Assembly (NCBI GenBank): GCA_036403435.1
Contig: DASWQY010000203.1
Location: 124,001-188,000, forward strand
Length of the DNA: 64,000 nucleotides
Direction of reading: 5' to 3'
DNA from: QHXM01 sp036403435
GTDB lineage: Bacteria; Acidobacteriota; Blastocatellia; Pyrinomonadales; Pyrinomonadaceae
The position numbers and the translations under genes were made by a program. The first letter of the stretch is position 1. The number at the start of each line of letters is the position of its first letter. The notes below the pieces were generated by a model, which saw nothing but the letters and a program-made list of their open reading frames with translations, searched no databases and was not told the DNA's origin. Positions 52,409 through 61,338 of this stretch are shown piece after piece.

Positions 52409-55204
52409 ATGCTGATTGCCCCCGGCACACGTCTGGGCCGTTACGAAATCAGCTCGCAGCTCGGCGCTGGGGGCATGGGCGAAGTCTATCTGGCCCAGGA
52501 CACGCACCTGCGCCGCCCCGCCGCGCTCAAAATCCTCCCCGCCAGGTTCACCGAGAGCGAAGACCGCCTGCGCCGCTTCGAGCGCGAGGCGTCGGCCGCC
52601 TCCGCCCTCAACCACCCGAACATCATCACCATCCACGAAATCGGCCAGGAGGACGGGACGCACTTCATGGCGATGGAGTTCGTGGACGGCGAGACCCTGC
52701 GCGCGCGCCTGGACCGCGCCGAGCTGACTTTGCGCGAGGCGCTCGACATCTCCGTCCAGGTCGCAGATGCGCTCGCCGCCGCGCACGAGGCCGGCATTGT
52801 CCACCGCGACATCAAGCCCGAGAACGTCATGATCCGGCGCGACGGCTACGTCAAAGTCCTCGACTTCGGCCTCGCCAAGCTGACCGAGCGGCAGGCCCAC
52901 GCGGTTGACTCGAAAGCGCCGACCATCGCTAAGGCCGACACGGACCCTGGAACCGTGATGGGCACGATGCAGTACATGGCCCCGGAGCAGGCGCGCGGCC
53001 TGGACGTTGACCGCCGCGCGGACATCTGGTCTCTCGGCGTGGTCCTCTACGAGATGCTCACGGGCCGCGCGCCCTTCGCGGGCGAGACGCCGAGCGACGT
53101 GATCGTCTCGCTGCTCTCGCAGGAGCCTGCGGCCCTCTCCGAGCACGACGAAGAGGTCCCTTACGAGTTGGAGCGCATCGTGCGCAAGGCGCTTCAGAAG
53201 AACAGGGACGAGCGTTACCAGACCATTAAGGACATGGCGCTCGACCTCAAGAGCCTGCGCCGCGAGTTGGAAGTAGGCTTAGAGCTTGAACGCTCGGTCG
53301 GGCCCTCGGCGGGCGGCGCGCGTCCCGCCCGCAGCGGCGCGCACGCCCGCCGCGCGACCAGCGCCAAAGGCCCCCGCGCGAGCACCGGCGGATGGGGGGC
53401 CGCGCCGGAGACGAGCGGCGGCGGCGGAAACCTCGTCACGCGCCTGGCCCAAAATAAACGCGCACTCTTGCTCGGCCTCGGACTGCTGGCGTTCGCCGCG
53501 GTCGCCGCCTTCGCCCTCTACAAATTCTTTGCCAATAAGAGCGCCGGCACCGGGGCGGGGCTCTTCAAGCGCGCGCAGGTCGTCAAGCTGACGAACAACG
53601 GCAACACGAAGGTTGCGGCCATCTCGCCCGACGGCAAGTACGTCGCCTACGCGATGGACGAGGCCGGGAAGCAGAGCCTCTGGCTCCGTCAGGTCGCCAT
53701 CTCCAGCAACGTCCGGCTGCTCCCGCTGGCCGAAGTTCAGTACTACGCCTGCGCCTTCTCGGCCGACGGCGATTTCATACTCTACGTGATGGGGGACGGG
53801 AAGACGCCCCCGGCCATTTACAAGCTGCCGGTGCTCGGCGGCTCCCCGACGAAGGTCATAGGCGAGATCAACGCCCCGGTCATCCCCTCGCCCGACGGGA
53901 AGCGGCTCGCCGTCGTCAACATAGACCGAGCGAAGCAGGAGGTCACGCTCTCGATCTCGAACTTGGACCACACTGGGGAGCGCAATCTGGTGTCGCGCAG
54001 GACCCCGGAGTTCTTCGATTGGGTGGCGTGGTCGCCCGACGGCCAGTCAATCGCCATCCCCATCCGAGGCTTCAGCGACAATAACGCGCACGTCAAGATC
54101 GTCGAAGTCAACGTGTCGGACGGCGCGGAGAAGGTCATCACCACGCAGTATTGGATCAGCAGTGGGCAGATAGCGTGGCTCGCGGACAAGAGCGGACTGG
54201 TCATGCCGGCGCGCAGCCGGGACTCGTCCTTCGACCGCCTCTGGCACATCGCTTACCCCGACGGCGAAGTGCAGCCCATCACCGGCGACCAGAACGACTA
54301 CGCGGGCATCAGCGTGAGCGCCGACTCGACCGCACTGGTCTCCGTCCAGACCCAGCGGCTCTCGAACATCTGGCTCTCGAAGGACGCGAAGGACTACACC
54401 GCCTCGCAGATCACGCCGGGCCTCGGCAACTACTACGACCTGGCGTGGACGCCGGACGGGCGCATCCTCTACTCGTCTGACGCCTCGGGCAGCGCCGACA
54501 TCTGGGAGATGGCGGCGGAGGGGACGAACCAGAAGCAGTTGACCGCCGGGGCGGGGCGCAATTATGGTCCAGTCGCCTCGCCGGACGGCCGCCACATCGT
54601 CTTCCACTCGGACCGCTCCGGCACGTGGCAAATCTGGCGCATGGACCGCGACGGGAGCAACCCCAGGCAGATGACGCCGGACGGGGCCGAGAGCACCTGG
54701 GCGCAGGTGACGCCCGACAGCCGCTCCATCATCTACCAGCACGTGAACGCGAAGTTGAAGACGACCGTGTGGAAGATGGGGATTGACGGGGGCGAGGCGG
54801 TCGAGCTGACGGACAAGTTTTCGCTCCGGCCCGTCGTCTCGCCGGACGGGAAGTGGGTCGCCTGCTGGCGCTACGGCGAGCCGCCCAACCCGAACCTGCA
54901 AATCGTGGTCTTCCCTTCGACGGGCGGCGACCCCGTCAAGTCTTTCGACGTGACTTCAAACGCGATGGTCGGCTGGGACACGCCCGTCAAGTGGACGCCG
55001 GACGGCACGGCGCTGACCTACGAGGACCAGTCCGAGGGCATCGGCAACATCTGGCGACAGCCGCTCGCGGGCGGGCGGCCCGAGCGCCTGACGGATTTTA
55101 AGGAGCACCAAATCTTCTCCTTCGAGTGGCTGCGCGACGGGAGACTTGTCTGCTCGCGCGGCTTCAGGGCGAGCGACGCCGTGCTGATAAAAGAGGTGCG
55201 TTGA
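52409..55204 (+). CDS. Ser/Thr protein kinase with PD40 propeller
   Basis: A 931-residue membrane kinase. The PknB-type catalytic domain (about 11-270) has GAGGMGEVYLA, Lys41 in AALKILP, Asp134 in IVHRDIKPEN, VLDFGLAKLT and QYMAPEQ. An arginine/proline/glycine-rich linker (about 290-345) leads to one transmembrane helix (about 351-373), then an external PD40 beta-propeller with repeated SPDGK-type motifs (ISPDGKYVAYA, SPDGKRLAVV, TPDGRILYSS, SPDGRHIVFH). Unlike the kinases at 26391 and 46118, it lacks the TolB-like and TPR parts and the MTPERW leader. It probably senses an envelope signal through the propeller. All catalytic residues are intact. Confidence 0.95.
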   Translation: MLIAPGTRLGRYEISSQLGAGGMGEVYLAQDTHLRRPAALKILPARFTESEDRLRRFEREASAASALNHPNIITIHEIGQEDGTHFMAMEFVDGETLRARLDRAELTLREALDISVQVADALAAAHEAGIVHRDIKPENVMIRRDGYVKVLDFGLAKLTERQAHAVDSKAPTIAKADTDPGTVMGTMQYMAPEQARGLDVDRRADIWSLGVVLYEMLTGRAPFAGETPSDVIVSLLSQEPAALSEHDEEVPYELERIVRKALQKNRDERYQTIKDMALDLKSLRRELEVGLELERSVGPSAGGARPARSGAHARRATSAKGPRASTGGWGAAPETSGGGGNLVTRLAQNKRALLLGLGLLAFAAVAAFALYKFFANKSAGTGAGLFKRAQVVKLTNNGNTKVAAISPDGKYVAYAMDEAGKQSLWLRQVAISSNVRLLPLAEVQYYACAFSADGDFILYVMGDGKTPPAIYKLPVLGGSPTKVIGEINAPVIPSPDGKRLAVVNIDRAKQEVTLSISNLDHTGERNLVSRRTPEFFDWVAWSPDGQSIAIPIRGFSDNNAHVKIVEVNVSDGAEKVITTQYWISSGQIAWLADKSGLVMPARSRDSSFDRLWHIAYPDGEVQPITGDQNDYAGISVSADSTALVSVQTQRLSNIWLSKDAKDYTASQITPGLGNYYDLAWTPDGRILYSSDASGSADIWEMAAEGTNQKQLTAGAGRNYGPVASPDGRHIVFHSDRSGTWQIWRMDRDGSNPRQMTPDGAESTWAQVTPDSRSIIYQHVNAKLKTTVWKMGIDGGEAVELTDKFSLRPVVSPDGKWVACWRYGEPPNPNLQIVVFPSTGGDPVKSFDVTSNAMVGWDTPVKWTPDGTALTYEDQSEGIGNIWRQPLAGGRPERLTDFKEHQIFSFEWLRDGRLVCSRGFRASDAVLIKEVR

Positions 55205-55261
55205 CGGAAGGCGTGAGAGAGGGAAGCGAAGCGGCAGCCGCGTTAGCGGCGGAATATCAGT

Positions 55262-55347
55262 AGCCCAGGGCGTGAGCCCTGGGGACAGGCGACCAATAAA
55301 CGGGAGAGCCCCGGAGGGGCGGAATCATATCCCGCCCTTCCGGGGCT
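55262..55347. repeat. Double palindrome, GCCCCGGAGGGGCG class
   Basis: CCCAGGG/CCCTGGG (55264-55284) is followed by AGCCCCGGAGGGGCGG (55307-55322), paired with CCCGCCCTTCCGGGGCT (55331-55347), in the gap between two convergent genes. It may also act as terminator. Confidence 0.75.
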
Positions 55348-55378
55348 GACGATGCGGTCACTCGCAAGCCCGCTTCAC

Positions 55379-55849
55379 TTACTCCTTCAATAAACTCACG
55401 CCGAGTCGTTTAGCCAAACCTTCACCGCCCCAGCCCATCACCACGTCGTGGTTCCACTTGAAGAACGGGCGCGCGACGGGCGTCAGCAAATTCATCCAGC
55501 GCCTGGTGGTGCGCACACGCCAGTCGTAGCGGGCGGTCGTCACCCCACTCTCCTCCGAGAGCTGCCAGAGGCCGCGTCCTTCCAGTTCGCCGAGCGCCTT
55601 CCCCTCTATGATTGACATCGGCTCGACGCGCGTCAGCTCCATGTCGAAGACGAGGCGGTAAGGCAGCTTGCTCTTCCACGTGTAGCGCCGCACGCTGCCG
55701 ACGTGATTCTCGTCCCCGTCCGAGACCTTCTCGACGCGCTCCACGCCCTTCCACCACGACGGCCACTGGTCCGACTGATAAATCATCTCCCACACCGCCG
55801 CGCGCGGCGACTTCACACGCCAGACGGTCACGAACTCATAATCAGCCAT
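55379..55849 (-). CDS. SRPBCC (START-like) protein
   Basis: A 156-residue protein of the polyketide cyclase/START-like fold: an N-terminal strand YEFVTVWRVKSPRAAVWEMI, then QWPSWWKGVERVE, a middle strand VGSVRRYTWKSKLPYRLVFD, and a long C-terminal helix FFKWNHDVVMGWGGEGLAKR. The fold binds hydrophobic ligands in a deep cavity. Ligand unknown. The ATG at 55849 follows GGAG at nine bases. Confidence 0.85.
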   Translation of the reverse strand: MADYEFVTVWRVKSPRAAVWEMIYQSDQWPSWWKGVERVEKVSDGDENHVGSVRRYTWKSKLPYRLVFDMELTRVEPMSIIEGKALGELEGRGLWQLSEESGVTTARYDWRVRTTRRWMNLLTPVARPFFKWNHDVVMGWGGEGLAKRLGVSLLKE

Positions 55850-55943
55850 AAACAGATTCTCCAAGCCCGGCGGGTAGTCATTGTATTAGCCGCGGCGACC
55901 CTGTCAAGCACTACGAGATTTCTTATGACCCTGGATTTAGAAA

Positions 55944-56021
55944 GCAATGCGGAATGCGGAATGATGAATGAAAGACAAATTGCTTTTTAATTCATCATTC
56001 CGCATTCCGCATTCATCATTT
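55944..56021. repeat. Palindromic intergenic repeat, GAATGATGAATGCG class
   Basis: Left GCAATGCGGAATGCGGAATG, right ATTCATCATTCCGCATTCCG. The TGA stop of the esterase gene on the minus strand (56016-56018) lies inside the repeat. Confidence 0.75.
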
Positions 56022-57755
56022 CTTCTTGAGGTTCTTGTCGAAGAAGGCGTCCATCGTCGCGGCGAGTTCTTCGGGGAGCGGCATGACGGCGTCCACGCCG
56101 AAGTGGCCCGCGCCTTTGAGCACGTCGAGGGTCGAGTCCACACCGGCGCGCTTCAGCGCCTGGTGGAGCGACTCGCTCTGGCTGAGGAGGACGACCTCGT
56201 CCGCGTCGCCGTGCATGATGAGGAACGGCGGGTCGTCGGGCGTGGCGTAGGTCGCCGGGCTGGCCCGGACGGCCTTGTCACGGTTCGCTTCGGCCGGGCC
56301 GCCGATGAGCTTGAAGAAGGCGTCGTCCTTCCGCTCCGCCCACCACTTCGCCTGCACGGGCTCAAGAAAATCCGCCGGCCCGTTCCAGTCAACGACCGCC
56401 TGCACGCGGCTCGAAAACTTCCGCCAGCCGCCCGCGCCTTCCAGCGCCTTAACGTCGCCGCTCGTCCCGAGTAGTGCCGCGAGGTGTCCGCCCGCCGACT
56501 GGCCCCAGACGCCTATGCGCTCCGGGTCCAGGTGAAACTCTTTCGCCTTCGCGCGCAAGAATCTGACAGCCTCTTTGACATCTTCGATCTGCGCGGGGAA
56601 CTTGGCCTCGCCGCTCAGGCGATACTCGACTGAAGCGCAGAGGTAGCCGCGCTCCGCGAAGTGCACGAGTGGGCCAATTCCGCGGTTGCGGTGGCCCTCG
56701 AACCACCCGCCGCCGTGCACGAAGAGGATGACGGGCATCGGCTCCTTCGGCAGAACCTTCGGCCTGAGGACGTGCATCCTGAGCGGGCGAGCGCCGCCCT
56801 CGCTGTAGATCACGTCGGGCACGAGTTCGACCGAGGGCGGCGTGCCGAGCAGTTTCCAGACGGCTTCGGCTGCGAGCGGCGTGCCGAGCTTTTCGAGCAT
56901 CCGCACGGCGTTGGCGTTCTTCGGATTCAGGTCGAGAGATTTCTTGTAGTTCTCGACGGCCGGCTCGCGCTCGCCGTCCAGCATGTAGGCTTCGGCGAGG
57001 CTGTCCCAGACGTTGCCGGATTGCGGGTAGGCTTCCGTGTTGAGCTTGAAGACTTCTATCGCGTCCTTGACGCGCCCCTTCTGGATGAGCCTGTAGCCGA
57101 GGCTGTTGAGCGTCGCCTCATCGAAGAGCACGGCCTTCGGGTCGCGCCGCCTGGCCTCCTCGAAAGCGGCGCGCGCCTTCTGGACTCCCTCCTCCCAGAC
57201 GACGCGGACGAATTTCCACCCCGCGCGGTCCTGCGCGACTTCCACGCCGTTGACGAACGTCGGCCCCTGCTCCAACTCTTCGATGGACTTGCTGAGCCAG
57301 CCCCTCTCCGTCTTGACCCAGACCTCCTTGTGCGTGACGCCCGTGCGGACTTCGACGGGCTGGCCGTCGCCACCGCGCACAGTCCTGACGAAGCGTTGGC
57401 TCGTGTGCACGGTCGCTTCGTTACCGTTCAACTCGATGGTGTCCACGACTGTGCCACTTTCCGGCGCGACGCTGAGGATGGTGCGGTCCTGCTGACGAAA
57501 GCTCTCCTCCAAATCCTTCAGCGTGATGACCTCGCCGTCCTTCAGCTTGCCCTTCCAGTCGGGCGCGAAGCCCGCCATGCGCCCCGGCGTGTCGTGCCTG
57601 CGCATGGCCTCGACCGACTCGGCGACGCGAGCCTCTATCGCGCGCTTCGCCTCCTCCTCTTCGGGGCTCAACTGCTGCGCGCGAATTTCACTCGCGCCGG
57701 CCAGGGCGTTCAGGCAGAGGAAGGTGGTTGCGAGGAAAAGCAGCAATCGTTTCAT
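56016..57755 (-). CDS. Exported three-part esterase: NTF2-like, TPR and alpha/beta-hydrolase
   Basis: A 579-residue protein. A signal peptide (about 1-25) precedes a SnoaL/NTF2-like domain (about 45-160), TPRs (about 205-290) and an alpha/beta-hydrolase of the HSL/BD-FAE group (about 315-575). The hydrolase has the oxyanion loop VHGGGWFEGH, nucleophile Ser in VWGQSAGGHLA, acid Asp in HGDADEVVLL and catalytic His in GAGHFGVD. The triad is complete, so carboxylesterase or deacetylase activity is likely. Substrate unknown. GGGAG lies seven bases before the ATG. The dienelactone hydrolase gene 42 bases upstream is probably in the same operon. Confidence 0.9.
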   Translation of the reverse strand: MKRLLLFLATTFLCLNALAGASEIRAQQLSPEEEEAKRAIEARVAESVEAMRRHDTPGRMAGFAPDWKGKLKDGEVITLKDLEESFRQQDRTILSVAPESGTVVDTIELNGNEATVHTSQRFVRTVRGGDGQPVEVRTGVTHKEVWVKTERGWLSKSIEELEQGPTFVNGVEVAQDRAGWKFVRVVWEEGVQKARAAFEEARRRDPKAVLFDEATLNSLGYRLIQKGRVKDAIEVFKLNTEAYPQSGNVWDSLAEAYMLDGEREPAVENYKKSLDLNPKNANAVRMLEKLGTPLAAEAVWKLLGTPPSVELVPDVIYSEGGARPLRMHVLRPKVLPKEPMPVILFVHGGGWFEGHRNRGIGPLVHFAERGYLCASVEYRLSGEAKFPAQIEDVKEAVRFLRAKAKEFHLDPERIGVWGQSAGGHLAALLGTSGDVKALEGAGGWRKFSSRVQAVVDWNGPADFLEPVQAKWWAERKDDAFFKLIGGPAEANRDKAVRASPATYATPDDPPFLIMHGDADEVVLLSQSESLHQALKRAGVDSTLDVLKGAGHFGVDAVMPLPEELAATMDAFFDKNLKKK

Positions 57756-57797
57756 GTGTGAACTCCCGTGAGATTAAGGATGCGGTGTCGGCGGCGA

Positions 57798-58703
57798 CTA
57801 CTTCAGGTGCTTTCTGAAAAATGCGAGCATGCGGTCGTGCGCGAGCCGCGCGTCGTCCGCGCGGTAGGTCGGGCGATTGTAGGCGAAGAAGCCGTGCTCC
57901 GCCTCGTAGAAGAAGATTTCGACGGGCGTGCCCTGCGCGCGCAGCGCCTGCTCGAACTGCCTGACCGGCCCGAGTTCCACGGCCTTGTCCTTCGTCCCGT
58001 AATGCCCTTGCACGGGCGCGCGAATCCTCTTGACCACTTCGGCGTCAAGCGGCTGCGTCGGGCGCTCCTCGCGCGTCACGCCGGGGAGCGCGACCACCGG
58101 CCCGTAGAACGGCACGGCCGCGCCGATGTCCGGCGAGCGCGCCGCGAAGAGCAAGGCATTTCGCCCGCCGAAGCAGAAGCCCATGACGCCCTGCTTCCCC
58201 TTTTTGACGAACGGCTGCGTCTTGAGAAACTCGACGCCCGCCTGCGTGTCCCGGTAAATCAACTCGTCCGTGATCTGCTCCCGCAGGATGCGCTGCGTCT
58301 CCTCCCACGGAATCTGGCGCGACTCCTCGAAGGTCTTGCGCTTCGGGAAGAGGTAGAAGGTGTTGACGACCAGCCCGACCAGGCCGCCCTGTGCCAGCAT
58401 CGCGGCCGTCTCGGGGATGTAAGGCTCCGTGATCCAGTTGCCGGGGAGAATCAGGACCGCCGGGAACCGCCCTTTCTTATTGGGCCGGGCGAGGTAGCCG
58501 TCAACCGTGTGGTCGCCGCTCCGCCACTCGACCGGCCCGTGCGCGACGGCGGGGTCGTCAAGAGCGCGCGCCTCATCCACCTGTTTCTGGCCCAGCACGG
58601 TCGGGCCGAGCGCGGACGCGCCCACGACCGCCGCCGCGACCGCGCCGCAGATGAAGCACCGCCGCGTCATCCCTTCGTCTTTCAAATCTTCTTCGTCCGC
58701 CAT
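57798..58703 (-). CDS. Exported dienelactone hydrolase family protein
   Basis: A 301-residue alpha/beta-hydrolase of the dienelactone hydrolase family. The N-terminus MTRRCFICGAVAAAVVGAS (residues 12-30) has a twin-arginine motif, suggesting Tat export. The nucleophile is Cys in VMGFCFGGRNAL, the acid is Asp in YGTKDKAVE and the histidine is in AEHGFFAY, the complete Cys-Asp-His triad of the family. It acts on lactones or esters; substrate unknown. The ATG at 58703 lacks a strong ribosome site, and one at 58670 (GAAGGG close by) is possible. Genes on both sides are in the same direction within 45 bases. Confidence 0.9.
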   Translation of the reverse strand: MADEEDLKDEGMTRRCFICGAVAAAVVGASALGPTVLGQKQVDEARALDDPAVAHGPVEWRSGDHTVDGYLARPNKKGRFPAVLILPGNWITEPYIPETAAMLAQGGLVGLVVNTFYLFPKRKTFEESRQIPWEETQRILREQITDELIYRDTQAGVEFLKTQPFVKKGKQGVMGFCFGGRNALLFAARSPDIGAAVPFYGPVVALPGVTREERPTQPLDAEVVKRIRAPVQGHYGTKDKAVELGPVRQFEQALRAQGTPVEIFFYEAEHGFFAYNRPTYRADDARLAHDRMLAFFRKHLK

Positions 58704-58722
58704 GTGTACACACTGTCGAAGA

Positions 58723-59892
58723 TTACTTCCCTAGTAGTTCTTCAAAGAAGGCGAGTGCTCGCGCGTCGCCCGTGCGGCCGAGCCAGAAGATGGCCTGCTT
58801 GCGGACCTCCGGCTTGGCGTGCGTGCGCGCGATCTTGATGAGCAGCGGGACGGCTTCGTCCGCGGACCTGCGGCTGATGACGAAGACGGCGTGCTTCTGC
58901 ACTTCGGTGTCCGGGTCGCTTTCGACCGCGTCCGTCAAGACGCCGAGCGCCTTCTCGCCCGCCTTGTGACCCAGCCAGAAGAGCGCCTGGTTTCTCGACT
59001 CGCCGTCTCGCTCCGTCTTCGCGAGCTTGATCAGAAAATCTATCGCCGGCTCCTGGTTCGAGTTGATCGAGACGGAGTGAATCAGCGCGCGCCTCACCTC
59101 CTGGTCCCCGACCGTGCCGTAGAGGCTGACGAGCGCGTTGACCGAAGCGGGGTCGCTGCTGACGCCGAGGGCGTGTCCGGCCGCGCGGCGCACCTCCCCG
59201 TCCTCGCGCTCGTCGCGCACGAGGTCCGCGAGGAAGGCGGTCTCCACTCCGGTGACGCCGAGCCAGTGGACGGCCGTGCGGCGCACCTCCTGATTTTTGG
59301 AGCCGCGCACGAGCGACTTTAAGACCTCGCTCACGCGCGGGTCGTCGTGCAGGGCGATGGCGACCGTCGCATTCTCGACGACGCGCTCGGGCTGATTCGA
59401 TTCGGCCACCCCGCGCAGAAAATTCAAGCTCTCCTCGTTGCCGCCGCGCCCGAGCCAGTAAACGGGGTAGCCGCTGTACTCGCGCTTGCGGTCCAGGTTG
59501 AAGACCTCGACGCGGGCGAGCGCGCGGCCGTCCGGCTCGTAGAGCACGAAGACGCCGAGGTTGCGCGTCTCGATGTCGCGGCCGTTCGACTTGCCGAAGA
59601 AGACGGTCATGTCGCCGTAGTTGGTCATGCTGCCGTGGAACTCGCCGACCTCCGGGTCAACGGCGACGCCGGGCCGCACGTCGAACGAATACGCCGCCCA
59701 GAACCGCGTCTGCGGCGAGGCGGCACGCCCCCTCTGCGCCGCCGTCTCTAACTTAGAACGCAGGTCCGCGCCCTCCACGTTGATGAAACTCCCGCCCTGC
59801 TGAACGGTCTCATTCGGCTGGACGGTCTCCGCCGCCTCGAAATAGGTGCAGACCGAGAGCGCCAGCGCGAGGACGATGTTTACGAATAGCAT
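58723..59892 (-). CDS. Exported HEAT-repeat protein
   Basis: A 389-residue protein. A signal peptide (MLFVNIVLALALSVCTYFEA) is followed by a beta-rich region (about 45-150) and then about eight HEAT/PBS-type helical repeats (about 150-385), each with a variant of EVRRAAVHWLG, DTEVQKHAVFVI or KPEVRKQAIFWLG. Such solenoids bind proteins. It resembles the adjacent upstream HEAT protein, so the two probably arose by duplication. The ATG at 59892 follows AAAGGTG. Confidence 0.87.
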   Translation of the reverse strand: MLFVNIVLALALSVCTYFEAAETVQPNETVQQGGSFINVEGADLRSKLETAAQRGRAASPQTRFWAAYSFDVRPGVAVDPEVGEFHGSMTNYGDMTVFFGKSNGRDIETRNLGVFVLYEPDGRALARVEVFNLDRKREYSGYPVYWLGRGGNEESLNFLRGVAESNQPERVVENATVAIALHDDPRVSEVLKSLVRGSKNQEVRRTAVHWLGVTGVETAFLADLVRDEREDGEVRRAAGHALGVSSDPASVNALVSLYGTVGDQEVRRALIHSVSINSNQEPAIDFLIKLAKTERDGESRNQALFWLGHKAGEKALGVLTDAVESDPDTEVQKHAVFVISRRSADEAVPLLIKIARTHAKPEVRKQAIFWLGRTGDARALAFFEELLGK

Positions 59893-59912
59893 GGCTTTCA
59901 CCTTTCAAAAGC

Positions 59913-59991
59913 AATGATGAATGAGGAATGCGGAATGATGAATTAAGAAAGCGTTTTTAATTCATCATTCATCATTCCGCATTCCGCATTA
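59913..59991. repeat. Palindromic intergenic repeat, GAATGATGAATGCG class
   Basis: Reiterated AATGATGAATGAGGAATGCG on the left; the right side reiterates ATTCATCATTCCGCATTCCG. The TAA stop of the upstream HEAT gene straddles its right end. Confidence 0.75.
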
Positions 59992-61323
59992 GTTCAAAAT
60001 GTCTTCCAGGAACTTCTGCGCTTCGGGGTCGCTGCTGCGGCCGAGCCAGAAGAGGGCCTGCTTTCTCATCTCGACCGACGAGTCGTGGCGGGCGATGTCC
60101 ATCAGCTTGCGGAGCGCGCGCTTGTCCTCCGTGCGGCTCAGGGCGAAGATGACCTGCTGCTTGACCTCGTCGCTCTTCTCCGTGTCGTAGAACTGGACCA
60201 GGAACTCGACCGCCTGCGCGTCGCCGCTCTGGCCGATCCAGTGCAGGGCGTCCTTGCGCACCTCCACGTCGTCCGAGCCGCGCGCGATCTCCTGCAACCT
60301 GGCGACGGCGCGCGGAGTCCCCATGCGCTTCAGGGCGAAGACGATTTGCTTGCGGATCTCCGTGTTGCGGTCGGCCTCGTAGAGGCGCATCAACTCGTCC
60401 ATCGCCGCGTCCCCATTCTGGCTGAGCCAGAAGATGGCGTCCTTGCGCACCTCGACGGTCTTCCCCGACCGGGCCAATTCGAGGAGCAGCGCGCGCGCGC
60501 TCTCGCCCTCGAAGCGCGAGATGGCGAAGACGGCGGCCTTGCCGACCTCGTCGTCCGTCGCAGTGTTCGCCAAATCCTTGAGGAGCGGGAGCACCGTCTC
60601 GTCGCCCGTCCGCCCGAGCGTCTGAATCGCGACGACGCGCAGGTGCTGGTCCGTCTGGTTGCGTATGATGTCGAGAAGCAGCGCGCCGGCCTGCTTGCCG
60701 CCGTGGCGACGGAGCAGCTCGATGCCCGCCTCTTTGAGGCGCGCGCTCGCCTTCGAGCCGGGCTTCATCATCTCCGTGACGTAGGCCAGCCCGCGCTCCG
60801 GGTTCGACTGGAAAAGGCTTTCGAGCGCGACGATCTTGACCTCCACGTCGTCCTCGTTGAGCGAGTCCTCTATGACCCGGCTGTTGCCGGAGTGCTCCGC
60901 GACCTGCGCGCGCAAGGCCCGCGCGTCGTCGGCCCAGTTCGAGCGCGGGAATTCCGAAAGGAGCCGCTTCAGATTCTTCTCGGCCTCGTCGTACTTCTCC
61001 TGCTTAGTTAAGGCGAAGGCGAGCCAGTAGAGCGCGGCGTCGAGGTTGGCGTCCTTCGGGTAGAGCGAGACGAAGCGGCGGAACTTGCCCTCGGCGTTGG
61101 CCCAATCCTCGTCGCCGACGAGGTCGCGCCCCTCGCGGAAGAGTTTGGCGGCCGGGAGATTCTGCGTCTGGACGAAGCGGTTGAGCTTGTCCTGGTCCTG
61201 TTGCTGCGCGAAGCCGGTCGAGAGAATTGTGCCGCCGAGCACGACGCCCGCCAGGAGGCCGGCGACCAGTGGCAGGCCCGGCCGGCCGCGCAGAGTTAGA
61301 GTTGTGTTTCTGTTCATTTTCAT
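59989..61323 (-). CDS. Exported TPR and HEAT-repeat protein
   Basis: A 444-residue exported protein. A signal peptide (about 12-40, PLVAGLLAGVVLGGTILS) is followed by a short TPR region (about 55-130, NAEGKFRRFVSLYPKDANLD, as in YbgF-like proteins) and about nine HEAT repeats (about 145-440) with phrases such as VEVRKDAIFWLSQNGDA and SDEVKQQVIFALSRTEDK. It starts 15 bases after the anti-sigma gene, so it belongs to the same operon and may relay an envelope signal to it (inference). Confidence 0.88.
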   Translation of the reverse strand: MKMNRNTTLTLRGRPGLPLVAGLLAGVVLGGTILSTGFAQQQDQDKLNRFVQTQNLPAAKLFREGRDLVGDEDWANAEGKFRRFVSLYPKDANLDAALYWLAFALTKQEKYDEAEKNLKRLLSEFPRSNWADDARALRAQVAEHSGNSRVIEDSLNEDDVEVKIVALESLFQSNPERGLAYVTEMMKPGSKASARLKEAGIELLRRHGGKQAGALLLDIIRNQTDQHLRVVAIQTLGRTGDETVLPLLKDLANTATDDEVGKAAVFAISRFEGESARALLLELARSGKTVEVRKDAIFWLSQNGDAAMDELMRLYEADRNTEIRKQIVFALKRMGTPRAVARLQEIARGSDDVEVRKDALHWIGQSGDAQAVEFLVQFYDTEKSDEVKQQVIFALSRTEDKRALRKLMDIARHDSSVEMRKQALFWLGRSSDPEAQKFLEDILN

Positions 61324-61338
61324 TTCTCGTTAATCAAG

